A stretch of DNA of 64,000 nt from Pholiota molesta (Eukaryota > Basidiomycota > Agaricomycetes > Agaricales > Strophariaceae), in NCBI GenBank assembly GCA_014925825.1, contig JACGCK010000165.1, forward strand, positions 1-64,000. Reading direction: 5' to 3'. Shown here piece after piece: positions 36,917 to 48,808 of this stretch. Within the stretch, counting starts at the first letter, position 1; every line of letters begins with the position of its first letter. The notes beneath the pieces were generated by a model. That model ran no database searches. It worked only from the letters and a program-made list of their open reading frames with translations, and was not told the origin of the DNA. The position numbers and the translations under genes were made by a program.

Positions 36917-37792
36917 TTGCCACAGATCAAGATGTACGTTATGCCAACAGTTATAAGCTTAAAAACATCGGAATAACTCTCAATCGGTCCAGAACTGGGA
37001 GCGACACCGCCGACACAATTCTGAAGTAGTCTGCATGAATTGTATTGAAAATATTGTTTTTGTCTACGGAGGCTTCGATCAACTAAACCCTCTTTCTGAT
37101 TAGACGAACTGCCTGCAGGCGTCAAGGCCATACGAGACGGTTGGCAGAGCAAATCATCGAGTGGATCAATCCTGGTATGCATATAACACATAGCTCTCGA
37201 ATGTTAAATATTGGCCTCATCTCTCACAGTCAGGTCTTCTGGCGGCAGCCGCTGCACAATTACTAGGTTTCTTCAAGGCCAGCGCGGAGGGCACGGGGGC
37301 TCTGGGCGCCAGAGCTCCCAGATACCAAAACCTCGTGTTGGTGCTCTGTTATGCCGCTCTTGTTCTCAACATCAGCGCTACTATTGGGACATTTGTTCTC
37401 ATTGATACACTTAGTGACATTGCCTTCAAGGCGTCAAAGAAAGAATTCCTGATGGCTAGGACAAATATGAACCAAGAGGAAATCTTGCAATATTGGGGAG
37501 CCAGGAGGCAATGGAATTGGATGCGTTTACATTGTGAATGGCAATGCTTCCTTTCTTGTTATACTATCACTGATATCAATTCTTCTCATCAGGGACAATC
37601 ACGTTCTACTCTGGAATTTTCTCTCTGATCGCATCTGTGCTCTGTTTTGTGTGGTTGGCGGAGACAAAGGCCGTTGCAATTACTTCGTCGGTAGCTGTTG
37701 GACTCACCTTGATCCCTCTGTCATATTTCATCATGGTTCATCCTATGATAGAAGTTGTTACCAAAAAAAGAGCTCAGCGGCGGAGACGCTAA
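36910..37792 (+). CDS. Multi-pass membrane protein, paralogue 2
   Basis: Exons 37104..37174, 37230..37533 and 37593..37792 join in phase and end RRRR then TAA. A likely first exon at 36910 (MSIATDQD) shares the unresolved phase seen in paralogue 1. The hydrophobic segments correspond one to one: SGLLAAAAAQLLGFF, YQNLVLVLCYAALVLNISAT, ITFYSGIFSLIASVLCFVWL and AVGLTLIPLSYFIMV. It has a longer loop between segments 2 and 3 (KASKKEFLMARTNMNQ) than paralogue 1. The stop codon abuts a decayed SNF5 fragment, so the 3' end lies at a rearrangement breakpoint. Confidence 0.65.
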
Positions 37793-38020
37793 ATGGCGCG
37801 TCAAATGCTTGGAAGGTTATAACAAGGTGTGTATATTTACATGCATGGTCTAAGTGTTTCGCAGCAGTCTTAAGTCCATATTTTCCAGTCATGTAGCCCA
37901 GGGCCCGGAGAGACGCTGTGGAACTACGAGTTAAACTTTCTGTACAGTTATACCCTTCGATCTGTAATTCCAAATTAAATGGATAATTCGTTCCTCTTTG
38001 AATGACTAAAATTAGTATAG
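37793..38020 (+). pseudogene. SNF5 3'-end fragment
   Basis: Matches the last two SNF5 exons and 3' flank: a KWRVKCL block (EWRIKCL in the gene), a remnant intron, PGPGETLWNYE (PGPGETLSNYD in the gene) and the trailer TTCGATCTGTAATTCCAAA. Diverged and truncated at both ends. Confidence 0.75.
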
Positions 38021-38262
38021 TAGGGAAAATGGCCGAACTGCAGGCAACAAACCCGAACGAACAAATCGAAGAATAAAAATTATCAAAGTAGATGTATAAA
38101 GGAGTGTGCCTGTGTCTTTACAAATAAACATCCAGCCAATAAATAGTCAGTAGTAAATAGCAAGTAGTAAGTAAATAGTGGGCGCCTTAAAAACAATCAT
38201 TACAAACAAAACAGTCCACATACGCCATCCGCGCGTCGTACACCCCACCCCCTCCTCAAAAA

Positions 38263-41200
38263 TCAAAACAGCTGGTCAAACTTTTTCTTACACGAGTAGT
38301 AATCATTATCTGCATCATGGTGAGTTCGGGCAAGGAAGGAAGGAAGCGAGGCAAAGCGCACCAAAGCTCTGGGCGGGATCGCAGTAGCATTTCCCCTTTT
38401 TGTGCGCCTCGCCCTGCGGGCAGTGCTGGTACGGCTCGTGGCGGTACCCGATATCGTCGAAGAAGTGCTGCATGAGCAAGCGCGTGTATCAGTGTTAGCG
38501 GGCACGGAGACGAAAAGCGAGTGAAAAGTAGGCAAGAAAACTATAAAAAGACAAGATGACGGTGATATGACGAAGAGCGAAAGCAAAACACATAGAGCAA
38601 CGGAAGCATAACCAACCCAAAGAACGCTCCAGCAAAAGCCCAAACCAAAAACCAAAAAGACGAAACCACTCACAATCTGGTCCTTCCTCGCAAACAGCGC
38701 CGCGCCAATACTATGCACAGGCGCATCGCCCCAGCGCTACATACAATCCAAAACCCCCGCATCAGCGCCCTGAGCCCAACTCGAAAGTAAATCATGACGA
38801 CTCATGAGTGGTACGCACCTCGTAATAGAACCCGCCCGCCCGATCCAGGTGCTCGAAGAACTTGGTGTACCCCTCCCCGCGCCACAGATCCAGACTCGCG
38901 ATCTCGAAGTTGCTCCAGACTGCCGCACACACACACCGCGGTTCGTCGTCCGTTCGGCGTATAGGGTCGGGTCGGGTCATCATGCGCACGCGCATCCACG
39001 AACATCCGCGGACAAGAGATGGCAAGGAGAAGGGAAAGGGGAAAAAAGCAACACGGATCCAGTCAGCGCACCGCTCCACCCAGCCTCAGAGGGGGAAAAG
39101 GAAAAAACTCACAATGGCACCGATTATACGTCACGCCCCCGTCGTCCGAGAGGAACGCGAGCGCGTTGTCCTGCGCGAGCAGCGCCGTATTATTATCCAT
39201 GAACACTGTGGCACATACAATCCAGGGGCAGCATCAGTACAGTACACCCGCGGAACCGGACGAGGGAAGCAGAAGGAGAAAGGAAAGAAGTCGCGTCAGG
39301 ACTTAGTATCGATTATATCCACGACCCACGACCCACGACCTCAACGATCCAACCACCCCCCAACCACCAGCCGACCATTTCCAGCACGCATTGAAGCCCA
39401 ACCCACACGCCCCGCACGGGGCGCATCCACCAATTCCTCTCAGCACCCAACCGCCCGGTCCAGGTCCAGGTCCAACGCCGCGCCATCCCATCACCAACAC
39501 ACCCACCCCACACCCGCACACCTGCACACCTCATCACACCAGCACACTCCACTCTCCACACGCCCGCCCGCCCCCGCCCGCATCCCCTACCGCACGCCAC
39601 CTTCCCGCGCGACACGACCCAGCAGTCCCTCACACCACCCCGCACGCCCGCATCAGCATCGCGCTCGCCTCGACGCGCGCATCACCTCACATCACCAACG
39701 GACGATCCACCCATCCATCGCACGGCTAGAACGCATGGCAACACGCAGGGCGCCCGGAACGGCGGAACCCAGCCCCACCACCGCGCCCGCACCCAACGCG
39801 CCGCACGCGACGCGACACCCCGCCAGCCACACCACCACCCGCAGCGCAGATCGCCTTTCCTCCAGACACAAAACAGGGCGGCGTCATCCGCCAGAGGCCA
39901 GAGCAGCGTGCGCGCGTCCAGCGGGGTTTCAACGCCCTCAGGCTTGCACCGCAGAACCGCCGGCGCCGACGTACGTAGGCTCCAGCGCGGGGGCGCAGGT
40001 CCGGAAATGGGGTGCTTGGAACCGCAGAAACACCGACGGCCACACCCCCGTGCGCGGCAATTACATACCCACCCCAAGACGGAGTCTGACGGACGACGAA
40101 AAACGGACGACGGAAGGAGACACACACCTTTGACCTCATCCCACAGCGTCGGGATCGTCGCGACGTACTCCGGCAGCGCAATCGTGAACGCTGCACACAA
40201 AACAACACATCGTCAGTACACCACACACACATCAAACGGCATGCAGCAAGGCGTCATGAAATAACCCGTAGCAGCCATGAGATGAGATGACGGAGGAGGA
40301 GGGGCGTCTCCACGTCCGACGCGCACAGCACAGCACAGCACAGCGGATTTGTTGGAGGGCAGGGAAGGCAAGGAAGGGGGAGAGACGCACCGTACAGCTT
40401 GTCGTGGTCCTGCATGTACAAGAACGGGTCGTAGTCGAGATCGCAGAAAAAGGTCACGCTCGGCCTGCAGGACGGGGGCGTGGACGCGGACATCAATCAG
40501 CACGATGGTGGGACGGGGCGCTCGGGATGAGGATAATACACACTCAACTCTGTGAGTTGAAGATCAGCACACAAGTAGGGCAGGGATGGCATGGCACGGG
40601 ACGCACCTCCAGTAGTACTGGTACGGCTTGAGCAGCTCGTGGCGGTAGAAGAACTACACAACGTCAGAATTCAGAAAACGGCACACATCAAGGCGGGATC
40701 AGACGCACGCCGGAATTGTAGCGACACATATTGCGATAGCTGAGGAAGGTCAAGAGGGAGAAGAAAACGACGGAACGAGATAGTACGCACGGGACGCTGC
40801 CGCCATAAATGACGCGGTTGCGGACCATCTGCTCCCTCGCCTCGGAGGCCTTGCGCTCGTCGATCTCCGGGGGCTGGTGCCAGTGCTCCGGGGGGATCAG
40901 CCCGAACTGCACGTCCGCGTCGGTGAGCTCGGTGACGCGTCTGTGTATACCCAGTGAGATGAGATGGATGGAAAGGGTATACAACAAGAAGAGGGGCGGG
41001 GGGAGGGGGGCACTCACTCTTTGAAGCTGTCCATGAACGGGAGGTCGTTGAGGAAGACGTACGGGTAGCGGAACTTCTTATTGAAGCGGTCCTCCATCTG
41101 CTTCATGCTGCTCACCACGCCGTCGAGGTCCCCGTTGCGCGCTTTAGGCCCGTGTGAGCTTCCGCGCACGGACGAGCGGGGAAACGAAAACGAAGGACGC

Positions 41201-41490
41201 ACCGAGCATGACAATCGCGGCGTTGGCCCTGCGCGCGGGCGCGGTGTAGTTCGCATGCGCGCGGTACGCCTCGGGGACGGGGACCTTGTACGGGGGGATG
41301 CCCGGGGACGGGTGGAAGACGTGCTCCTTGAGGTGGGCGAGGGACACGGCGCGGCGGTAGTCGTCGTTGGCGAAGCTGACGAGGAGGTGGATGCTGATCT
41401 GCGGGGGCGTGGGTCAGAGCGCTGGGGGTGGGTAAGGGGACGTACGATGGTGGCGAGGACGAGCAGCGCATAGCGCATCGGCGTCATCAT
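38263..41490 (-). CDS. Golgi alpha-1,2-mannosyltransferase, KRE2/MNT1 family (GT15)
   Basis: Minus strand; exons 41490..41446, 41398..41203, 41141..41018, 40940..40791, 40739..40709, 40653..40607, 40464..40391, 40190..40128, 39205..39113, 38919..38819, 38736..38674, 38467..38362, 38309..38263; 379 aa, every junction in phase. Extends O- and N-linked mannan chains from GDP-mannose. A type II signal anchor sits at residues about 6-22. Family blocks: [127 protein letters not shown] and a Cys-rich tail ending [19 protein letters not shown] holds the Glu proposed as catalytic in yeast Mnt1. Oddities: intron 8 (40127-39206) is 922 nt among introns of 50-200 nt, and the family's W-R-V-E-P reads W-R-P here, losing an acidic residue. 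Divergent from FunK1 copy 1 over 367 bp. Confidence 0.9.
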
Positions 41491-41857
41491 CCTGGCAGCT
41501 GGGGAACTGGGAACAAGCCCCAGGCATATATACGTGTCTATTCTTGGAGCGACTGTTGCCATCAGTCCAACATTCATGTCCCTCATCACCTGCTCATCAC
41601 CCTCGGGCGCCCTGCTCGCCCAAGACCTGCCACTTTGGACACGAGCGCAGACAGGTGCTGGCTACTGGTTTCCGACGCTTTCTTTGCTGAACGCAAGCCA
41701 ACGCGCATGGCATCATCGAGATGTGCCTACGCGAGGAAGCCAACTGGACGCGGCGATTCATCACTCTGCACGCGACTTCCGCGCCTCCAAAAACACCCAC
41801 TGACCTCCTATTCCACAATCACCCATCGCTCGCAAAGCTGTAGCTAGGTCCTTCTCG
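41491..41857. promoter_or_regulatory. Shared divergent promoter, mannosyltransferase and FunK1 copy 1
   Basis: Holds CAGGCATATATACGTGTC (41521-41538) followed by TATTCTTGGA and GTTGCCATCAGTCCAAC. Closely related stretches recur before FunK1 copies 2 (43205), 4 (46810), 5 (48595) and, weaker, 6 (50810), showing that the duplicated kinase units carry this mannosyltransferase-side promoter with them. Confidence 0.6.
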
Positions 41858-42996
41858 ATGGACGCCACCAATACAATGGACCAAACCTATACCCAAATCG
41901 CCCTCGAAACCACAGGTCACTGCCTCGTTGGAACGCGCCCGGACAAGTACCGCGACAAATTCTGGCCTTGCAACACATCTCTCCGCGGCGCCGTCGATGG
42001 CCTGGAGCCCGCAACGCAGACCTGGTTGTCCGAACGCACTCACGATTCGTGCCGGAAACCTGCTAGGATGGTCTGCCATCGCATAGCCATCGACACCCTC
42101 GCTCGCGATCTATCGACCTTTTGTTGGTGCAAGGTCCTACTGTCATGTATTGCGGATGCTGTCGAAGGTGCGCGTATCGTCCATTTTCGTGCGAGCGAAG
42201 CTAATCGAGTGTCTACTTAGGCGCGCAGCAAGCATACGCAGCAGCCGGTGTCCTGCACCGCGATATCAGCTCTAGCAATATAACGATAGCTGAAGACAAG
42301 AAAACTCACGAACGGAGGGGTGTCCTCATCGACTGGGACATCCCCTCCCTTTCACAAACGCACGAAGGCGAAGCGCATCCCAGACGAATCGTAAGTCACA
42401 GTGCACGCATGCTATCAACTTCACCCCGATGACGGACGCCCTGCACACAGGGCACCTGGGCATTCACCTCCGCAACACTCTCTCGCACCCCCGGCCGCGT
42501 CGCACACACCCTCTGGGACTCCACCGAGTCCGCCTTCTGGGTCCTCCTCCACCACGCCCTGCGGTACCTCAAACACACCTACGCCCCGCACCCCCTCCAC
42601 CACCTCCTCACGCGCCTCTTCCATGAAAGGCCGGCGACCTGCGTTAGCCACAAGGAGACCGTGATCATCTTCTGCGCCATACGGCGTAAACACAAAATAC
42701 TCCCCCAGTTCCGGATACCCGGTCTCAACGACGCCCTGGAGGACCTCGGGGGGGTCTTCGACTTCCGCTATCAGGCTGAAGAGTCTGAGGTGGCGCCGCC
42801 GGACCAGGGGCGCTTTCCCGAGCTTCTCCGTCGTACGGCCTTGGGGATGGAGCCTCGCTGTGTGACACCGACGGGGTTGGTATCGCCCACCAACGATTCG
42901 GAACCACCCGCTGATCCTGAGGAGTGGCAGGCCGCGACGGTGGATACTGGGAAGACGGACTTCTACCGGATGCCATCCTCAGCCTTCAGGTACTGA
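41858..42996 (+). CDS. FunK1-type kinase, copy 1
   Basis: CDS join(41858..42167,42221..42390,42451..42996), 341 aa. The N-terminus MDATNTMDQTYTQIALETT lacks the FunK1 N-lobe. Then RIAIDTLARDLSTFCWCK, LHRDISSSNITIAEDK (catalytic-loop HRD, Asp near 118, with the following Asn), RRGVLIDWD (DWD where canonical kinases have DFG), GTWAFTSATL and HTLWDSTESAFWVLLHHALR. The C-tail has VTPTGLVSPTNDSEPP and ends FRY. FunK1 is a fungus-specific kinase family expanded in multicellular fungi; substrates are unknown. Exon 3 is richer in C at third positions than in the other copies. Without the N-lobe (ATP lysine region) activity is doubtful. Confidence 0.75.
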
Positions 42997-43577
42997 GGGA
43001 TCCACCGAGGCGAAGCGGCTTCAGGTCATAAGAATAAGAGTTGAAGCTTGATGATCTATCATTTAGATGGGTCTTCAATATATTTTATAGTGATCCAGAG
43101 AGCATAAGAAAGAGCCGTTGCTAAAGAAGCAGCGCAAGGTGTAATTCGTAGATTGGATAGTAACTGTAAGTAGCTAGATTGTTGCACGTACTTTCATACA
43201 AACCAGCCCCAGGCATATATAGGTGTCTATTCTTGGACCACCGTTGCCATCAGTTCAACTTGAGTCCAACATTCATGTCCCTCATCACGCTCGAGCGCCC
43301 TGTTCAACCAGGAGCTGCCACTCTGGGCACGAGCACAGGCAGATGCCAGCAATTGGTTTCCAATGCTTTCTTTGCTGAATGTCAATGCAAACCAACGCGC
43401 GTGGCATCATCGAGATGTACTACCTATGCGAGGGGAAGCCAACCCTGAACGCGGCGATTCATCACTCTCCACGCGACTTCCGCCCCTCCAAAGCCACCTA
43501 TCGAACCCCCTATTCCACAAAAACCCCTCGCTCGCAAAGCTATAACCCAGCCCTTCTCGGCGGACGCCACGGATACG

Positions 43578-45025
43578 ATGGACCAAATCTATGAACACAT
43601 CGCCCTCCGAGTCGAAACCACAGCTCACTGCCTCGTCGGAATGCACCCGGACAAGTTCCTCAACGCATTCTTGCCTGGGGACACATATACGCCGGAGGCC
43701 TACCAAGAAAAGGCTGCTACGAAAAGTCATCTGCGGAAATTGCGGTTGGTCCCTTCCAAACCGGGGAAGTTTGGGAGCATGATGCACGCACCATTTGTGA
43801 GTCGACAAATGATCTCAAGAGTCGAGACATTCCCTCGCATGCCCTGATCCTGTTCAAGACAAGAAACTTACAACGTGTTTCCTGAAGGATTCATACCAAG
43901 AAGTCCTATCCTCACGTACGGTCCCCGAGGCTGATATATATCAGATACTCGAAGACGCGAAGGTCTATGTCGCATCAATGCGTCTCAGCCCTGACATCGA
44001 CAGCCGCGAGACCGAAACGCAGGCCTGGTTTTCCGAACTCACTCACAATTCGCATTCGCGCCACCGGAAACCTGCTGGGATCGTTCGCCATCGTATCGTC
44101 CTCAATACCCTCGCTCGTGACCTATCGACCTTTTCTTGGTGCAAGGTACTGCTGTCATGTGTTGCGGATGCTGTCGAAGGTGCGTGTATCGCGTATTTTT
44201 GTGCGAGGGATGCTAACCGCGTGTCTACTAGGCGCGCAGCAAGCATACGCAGCAGCCGGTGTCCTACACCGCGATGTCAGCGCTGGCAATATAATGATAG
44301 CTGAAGACAAGAAAACTCAAGAACGGAGGGGCGTCCTCATCGACTGGGATATGTCCTTGCTTTCGCAGAAGCATGAAGGTGAAGCGCACACCAGACGAAT
44401 CGTAAGTAACGGTCCATGCATGACGTCAACGTCACGATTACTGACGCCCTGCATAAAGGGCACCTGGGCATTCATATCCGCAAAAATCTCGAGTACTCCT
44501 CACCGTGTGGCGCACACCCTCTGGGATGACATGGAGTCTGCCTTCTGGGTCCTCATCTACCACGCTCTCCTGTACCTGAAACACGACTACAAGCCTGGGG
44601 CTCTCCACCACATCCGGGACATGCTCTTCGACACTAAGATTCGTGAAACTGACGGGTCTGTGACTGGCGGTCATGAGAAGATGACGGTGATGGCCTTTTG
44701 CTTCATGGGGCGTGGTTACTCGAAACTGCCTCGGTTTAAGGTAGATGGTCTTAACGACGCCCTCGAGACACTCGGAGGTATCTTCGACTTTCGCTATGAC
44801 TCGAACAGACCTAAGGAGTTGGACGATCCCGACCAAGGGCGCTTTCCTAACCTTCTTCGTCATACGGCCATGACTATGGAGCCTCTCTGTATAACACCAA
44901 CTGGATTATCATCGCCCACCAACGATTCGGAACCACCCGCTGTTGCTACGGAGTGGGAGTCCGCGAAGGTTGAGACTGTTAAGACGGACTTCTACCCCAT
45001 GCCGTCCTTGGCCTTCAAGTACTGA
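43578..45025 (+). CDS. FunK1-type kinase, copy 2
   Basis: CDS join(43578..43796,43864..44179,44232..44401,44459..45025), 423 aa. It starts at the second ATG position of the family, since the first (ATG in copies 1 and 6) reads GCG here. N-part TAHCLVGMHPDKFLNAFLPG, then a short exon joining at KLTTCFLKDSYQEV, RTVPEADIYQILEDAKVYV, RIVLNTLARDLSTFSWCK, LHRDVSAGNIMIAEDK, RRGVLIDWDMS, GTWAFISAKI and HTLWDDMESAFWVL. The C-tail ends FKY. The last intron uses an AAG acceptor. No N-lobe strand set (the RFIRWDRRGAVVTRRFD block of copy 5) is present. Confidence 0.75.
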
Positions 45026-45235
45026 GGAATCCACTGGTGTGAAGCGGATTCAGGTCATAAGAATAGGAGTTGAGAGCTCCCCGATCCGTCATTTATATGG
45101 ATCTTCGATGAGCTAGCTTTCCTACGGTTAGCGATCCAGAGAAAGGGCCATTGCTAAAGAAGCAGCGCAAGGTGCAAATTGACCGTGCAATCGTAGATCG
45201 GATAGTAAGTAGCTAGATTACCGCACGTATCATTT

Positions 45236-46589
45236 ATGTACTCAGCACAATCCAGCCCCCTACAACGCTCCGCCCTCATCTTTTACAACTTCAACAATTT
45301 ATATTATCTGCACTGCAGGGCTGTGGCAGAGCGGGGTTCGCTTCGCCGGAGATATCCCCACGTACATACGGCGCCCGCGGCCGAGATATATCGGGTAATT
45401 ACTCGACAAAGCGCAGGTCGCCCGCCGCCCATGTGGCTGGCATTCATGCATTGTCCATGCGTCTCGGCGGCGACGTCGACCGGCGGCCTGGAGCCCGAAA
45501 CGCAGACCTGGTTCAACTGGTTGTCCAAACGCGCTTACAAGCCGCTCCACCAGAAACCTGCTAGGAATCGGATGGTTTGCCATCGCATCGTCCTCGATAC
45601 CCTCGCTCGTGACCTATCAACTTTTTCTTGGTGCAAAGTACTGCTGTCATGCGTCGCGGATGCTGTCGAAGGTGCGCGTATCGTCCATTTTCAGGCGAGA
45701 GATGCTAATTGCGTCTTTACTAGGGGCGCAGCGAGCGTACGCAGTCGGTGTCCTACACCGTGATATCAGCGCTGGCAATATAACGATAGCTGAAGACAAG
45801 AAAACCAAAGAACGGAGGGGTGTCCTTATCGACTGGGATATGTCCTTGCTTTCGCAAAAGCATGAAGGTGAAGCGCGTATTGGACGAATTGTAAGTTACG
45901 GTCCACGCATGCTATCCACGTCACGATGACTGACGCCTTGCATACAGGGCACCTGGGCATTCACCTCCGCACAAATCCTGTGTACCTCAAGTCCTGTGGA
46001 ACATACACCTTGGGATGATATGGAGTCTGCTTTCTGGGTCCTCCTCCACGTGGCTCTGCGGTACCTAAAACATGACTATGATCCTCACCCTCTTTTCCTT
46101 CTCCTCCAGCAGCTCTTCGACACTAGAGCTGTAAAAAAAGATGGGTCTGTGATAGGCGGTTATAATAAGCGGGTCATGATAATGGCTTGCATTTATAGGC
46201 ATACTCACTTCATGCTTCCTGAATTTGTGGTACCTGGTCTCAACAAAGCCCTAGAGGATTTCGGACGTGTCTTCAAATCTCGCTATCTGGTGTTAGAAAA
46301 GCCGGATTTGGATGAGCCAGAGTCGGAAGAGCCGGACTTGGAACAGGTGAAATTGCAAGAGCCGAAGTTGCAAGAGCCGAAGTTGGCAGAGCCGGACCTG
46401 AAGTGCATTCCTGAGCTCCTTCGTCATATGGCCTTGACTATGAAACCTCTCTCCGTGACACCGACTGGATTGGTATCGCCCACCAACGATTCGGAACCAC
46501 CCGCTGATCCTAAGGAGTGTCAGTCTGCGAAGGTTGGCACTGTTAAGACGGACTTCTACCCCATGCCGTTCTCAGACTTCAAGTACTGA
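45236..46589 (+). CDS. FunK1-type kinase, copy 3 (5' truncated)
   Basis: CDS join(45236..45671,45724..45890,45948..46589), 414 aa from the first ATG. The promoter unit seen before copies 2 and 5 is missing; the frame opens inside an N-lobe remnant (RSALIFYNFNN), then drifts into another frame through a region similar to copy 5, and returns to family frame at GGLEPETQTW. From RIVLDTLARDLSTFSWCK on it is normal: LHRDISAGNITIAEDK, RRGVLIDWDMS and GTWAFTSAQI. Exon 3 carries a tandem Glu/Pro/Leu-Asp insert (EEPDLEQ, LQEPKLQEPKLAEPDL). Probably a decaying copy that is still open. Confidence 0.65.
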
Positions 46590-46779
46590 AAAATCCACCG
46601 AGGTGAAGCGGCTTCAGGTCATAAGAATAGGAGTTGGGAGCTCGATGATCTGTCATTGAGATGGGTCTTCGACGAACAAGCTTTCCTACATTACAATCCA
46701 GAGAAAGGACCGTTGCTAAAGATTCAAGAAGCGGCGCAAGGTGCAATCATATATCGGATAGTAAGTAGCTAGACCATTG

Positions 46780-47211
46780 CACACATCCTTTATGTACTAC
46801 AACCAGCCCCAGGCATATATAGGTGGGTGTCTACAGGTGTCGAAACGAATGCCGACTCTGAATCCTGCCACCACACCCGCGGCCAGATCACCGCTCACGC
46901 AGCCCTCGCCACGTCCACGGCAGGCCTCGCGAACCAAGTTCTTCTCCGCGTTGCTTCTGGGGCGCCCCGCCCGCCTCATCCGCTGGGAGCGTCGTGGCGC
47001 CGTCGTCACGCGCCGGTTCGACTACACCACGCGCCCCGCCCTCATCTTCACCAACTTCAACAATTTATTATATGTTTCTGCGCTGCAGCCAGCAGCCAGC
47101 TCACACCGTGGGCGTGGCAGAGCGTCGCCGGAGATATTTCCACGTACATACGGCGCCCGCGGCTGATATATATCGGGTACTTACTCGACAAAGCGCAGGT
47201 CGCCCGCCCAT
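46780..47211 (+). pseudogene. Decayed promoter and N-lobe of FunK1 copy 4
   Basis: Contains the CCAGGCATATATAGG promoter word, then the N-lobe in two frames: GQITAHAALATSTA and, after a one-base shift, FFSALLLGRPARLIRWERRG and AVVTRRFDYTTRPALIF. A stop (TGA near 47164) closes the frame. The same region is open in copy 5. Confidence 0.65.
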
Positions 47212-48265
47212 ATGGCATCCATGCGTCTCGGCGGCGACGTCGCCGGCCTGGAGCCCGAAGCGCAGACCTCATTGTCCGAACGCACTCACAATCCGCGCCA
47301 CCAGAAACCTGCTAGGAACCGGATGGTTTGCCATCGCATACTCCTCGACACTCTCGCTCGCGACCTATCGACCTTTTCTTGGTGCAAGGTACTGCTGTCA
47401 TGCGTCGCGGATGCTGTCGAAGGTGCGCGTATCGCCCATTTTCAGGCGAGCGATGCTAATCGCGTCTTTACTAGGGGCGCAGCAAGCATATACAGCCGGT
47501 ATCCTACACCGCGATATCAGCGCTGGCAATATAACGATAGTCAAAGAATGGAGGGGTGTGAGGGGTGTCCTCATCGACTGGGATATGAGTCATATGACCT
47601 TGCTTCCGCAGAAGCATGAAGGTGAAGTGCGTATTGGACGAATCGTAAGTTACAGCCCATGCATGATATCAACGTCATGATGACTGACGCCTTACATACA
47701 GGGCACCTGGGCATTCACCTCCGCAAAAATCCTGAGTACCCCAGGCCGTGTGGCACACACCCTGTGGGATGACATGGAGTCTGCCTTCTGGGTCCTCGTA
47801 TACCACGCTTTGCGGTACCTAAAACATGACTATGAGCCCCACCCTCTTTCCCTTCTCCTCCAGCAGCTCTTCACCACCAGAGTCGTTAAACAAAACGGGT
47901 CTGTAATAGGTGGTCGTTTCAAGAAGACGGTCATGGGTTTTTGCACCCTCGAACGTATGGACGAGCAGCTTCCGCATTTTGGGGTAAATGGTCTCGATGA
48001 GGCCCTGCAGCAACTTGGCGCTATCTTTGACGCCCGCTATGCACCTCAGAGGCCGGAGCAGAAGGACATTAAGGAAATTTCAGGCCTTCTTCGTCATATG
48101 GCCAGGACTATGGCGCCTCTCTCCATGACGCCGACTGCATTGGTATCGCCCACTACCGATTCTGATGAACCTCCCGCTGATCCTAAAGCGCGGCAGCCCG
48201 TGAGGGTAGATACTGTTGAGCAGGACTTGGACCCCATGCCTTGGTCCGGTATCGCCCACCAATGA
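47212..48265 (+). CDS. FunK1-type kinase, copy 4 (C-lobe only)
   Basis: CDS join(47212..47422,47475..47644,47702..48265), 314 aa if translation starts at MASMRLGGDVAGLEPEAQ. RILLDTLARDLSTFSWCK, LHRDISAGNITIVKEW (the usual AEDKKTKE stretch is replaced by a short VKEWRGV), GVLIDWDMS, GTWAFTSAKI and HTLWDDMESAFWVL are present. The C-terminus ends early at GIAHQ because a partial tandem copy of the tail-coding segment (48245-48370) is joined out of frame. Upstream N-lobe sequence is broken. Function doubtful. Confidence 0.6.
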
Positions 48266-48808
48266 TTCCAAACCACCCACTGATTCTACTAAGGAGTGGT
48301 AGTCCGCGAAGATTGATACTGTCAAGGCGGACTTACACTCAATGCCTTGGTCCGCAGCCTTCAGGTCCTGAGGAATCCACTGAGGTGAAGGGGCTTCAGG
48401 TCATAAGAATAAGAGTTGAACGTTGGGAGCTCGATGATCCGTCATTTAGATGGGTCTTCAATATTTCATAGCGATCTTGTAGCAATCCAGAGAGCAGAAC
48501 AAAGAGCCGTTGCTAAAGAAGCAGTGCGAGAATCTGATAGTAAGTAGCTAGATTATTGCACGTACTTAAGTTATCGTTATACAACTCAGCCCCAGGCATA
48601 TATAGGTGTCTATTCTTGGACCACCATTGCCATTGCCATCAGTCCAACTTGAGTCCAACAATCATGTCCTTCATCACGCTCGAGCGCCCAAGACCTGCCA
48701 TTTTGGCCACGAGCACAGGCAGGTGCTAGCAGTTGGTTTCCGACGCTTTCATTGCTGAATGCTAACCAACGCGCGTGGCATCATCGAGATGTGCTATGTA
48801 CTGGGAAA

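Noticed and set aside
35405..37792. STE3-type pheromone receptor candidate
   Set aside because: The membrane proteins here have about four segments with a different pattern and lack the seven-helix layout; they are not receptors.
38862..40133. 423-codon plus-strand frame inside the mannosyltransferase
   Set aside because: It overlaps conserved exons 9 and 10 on the other strand and is Pro/Thr/Arg-rich low complexity; kept only as an oddity of the long intron.
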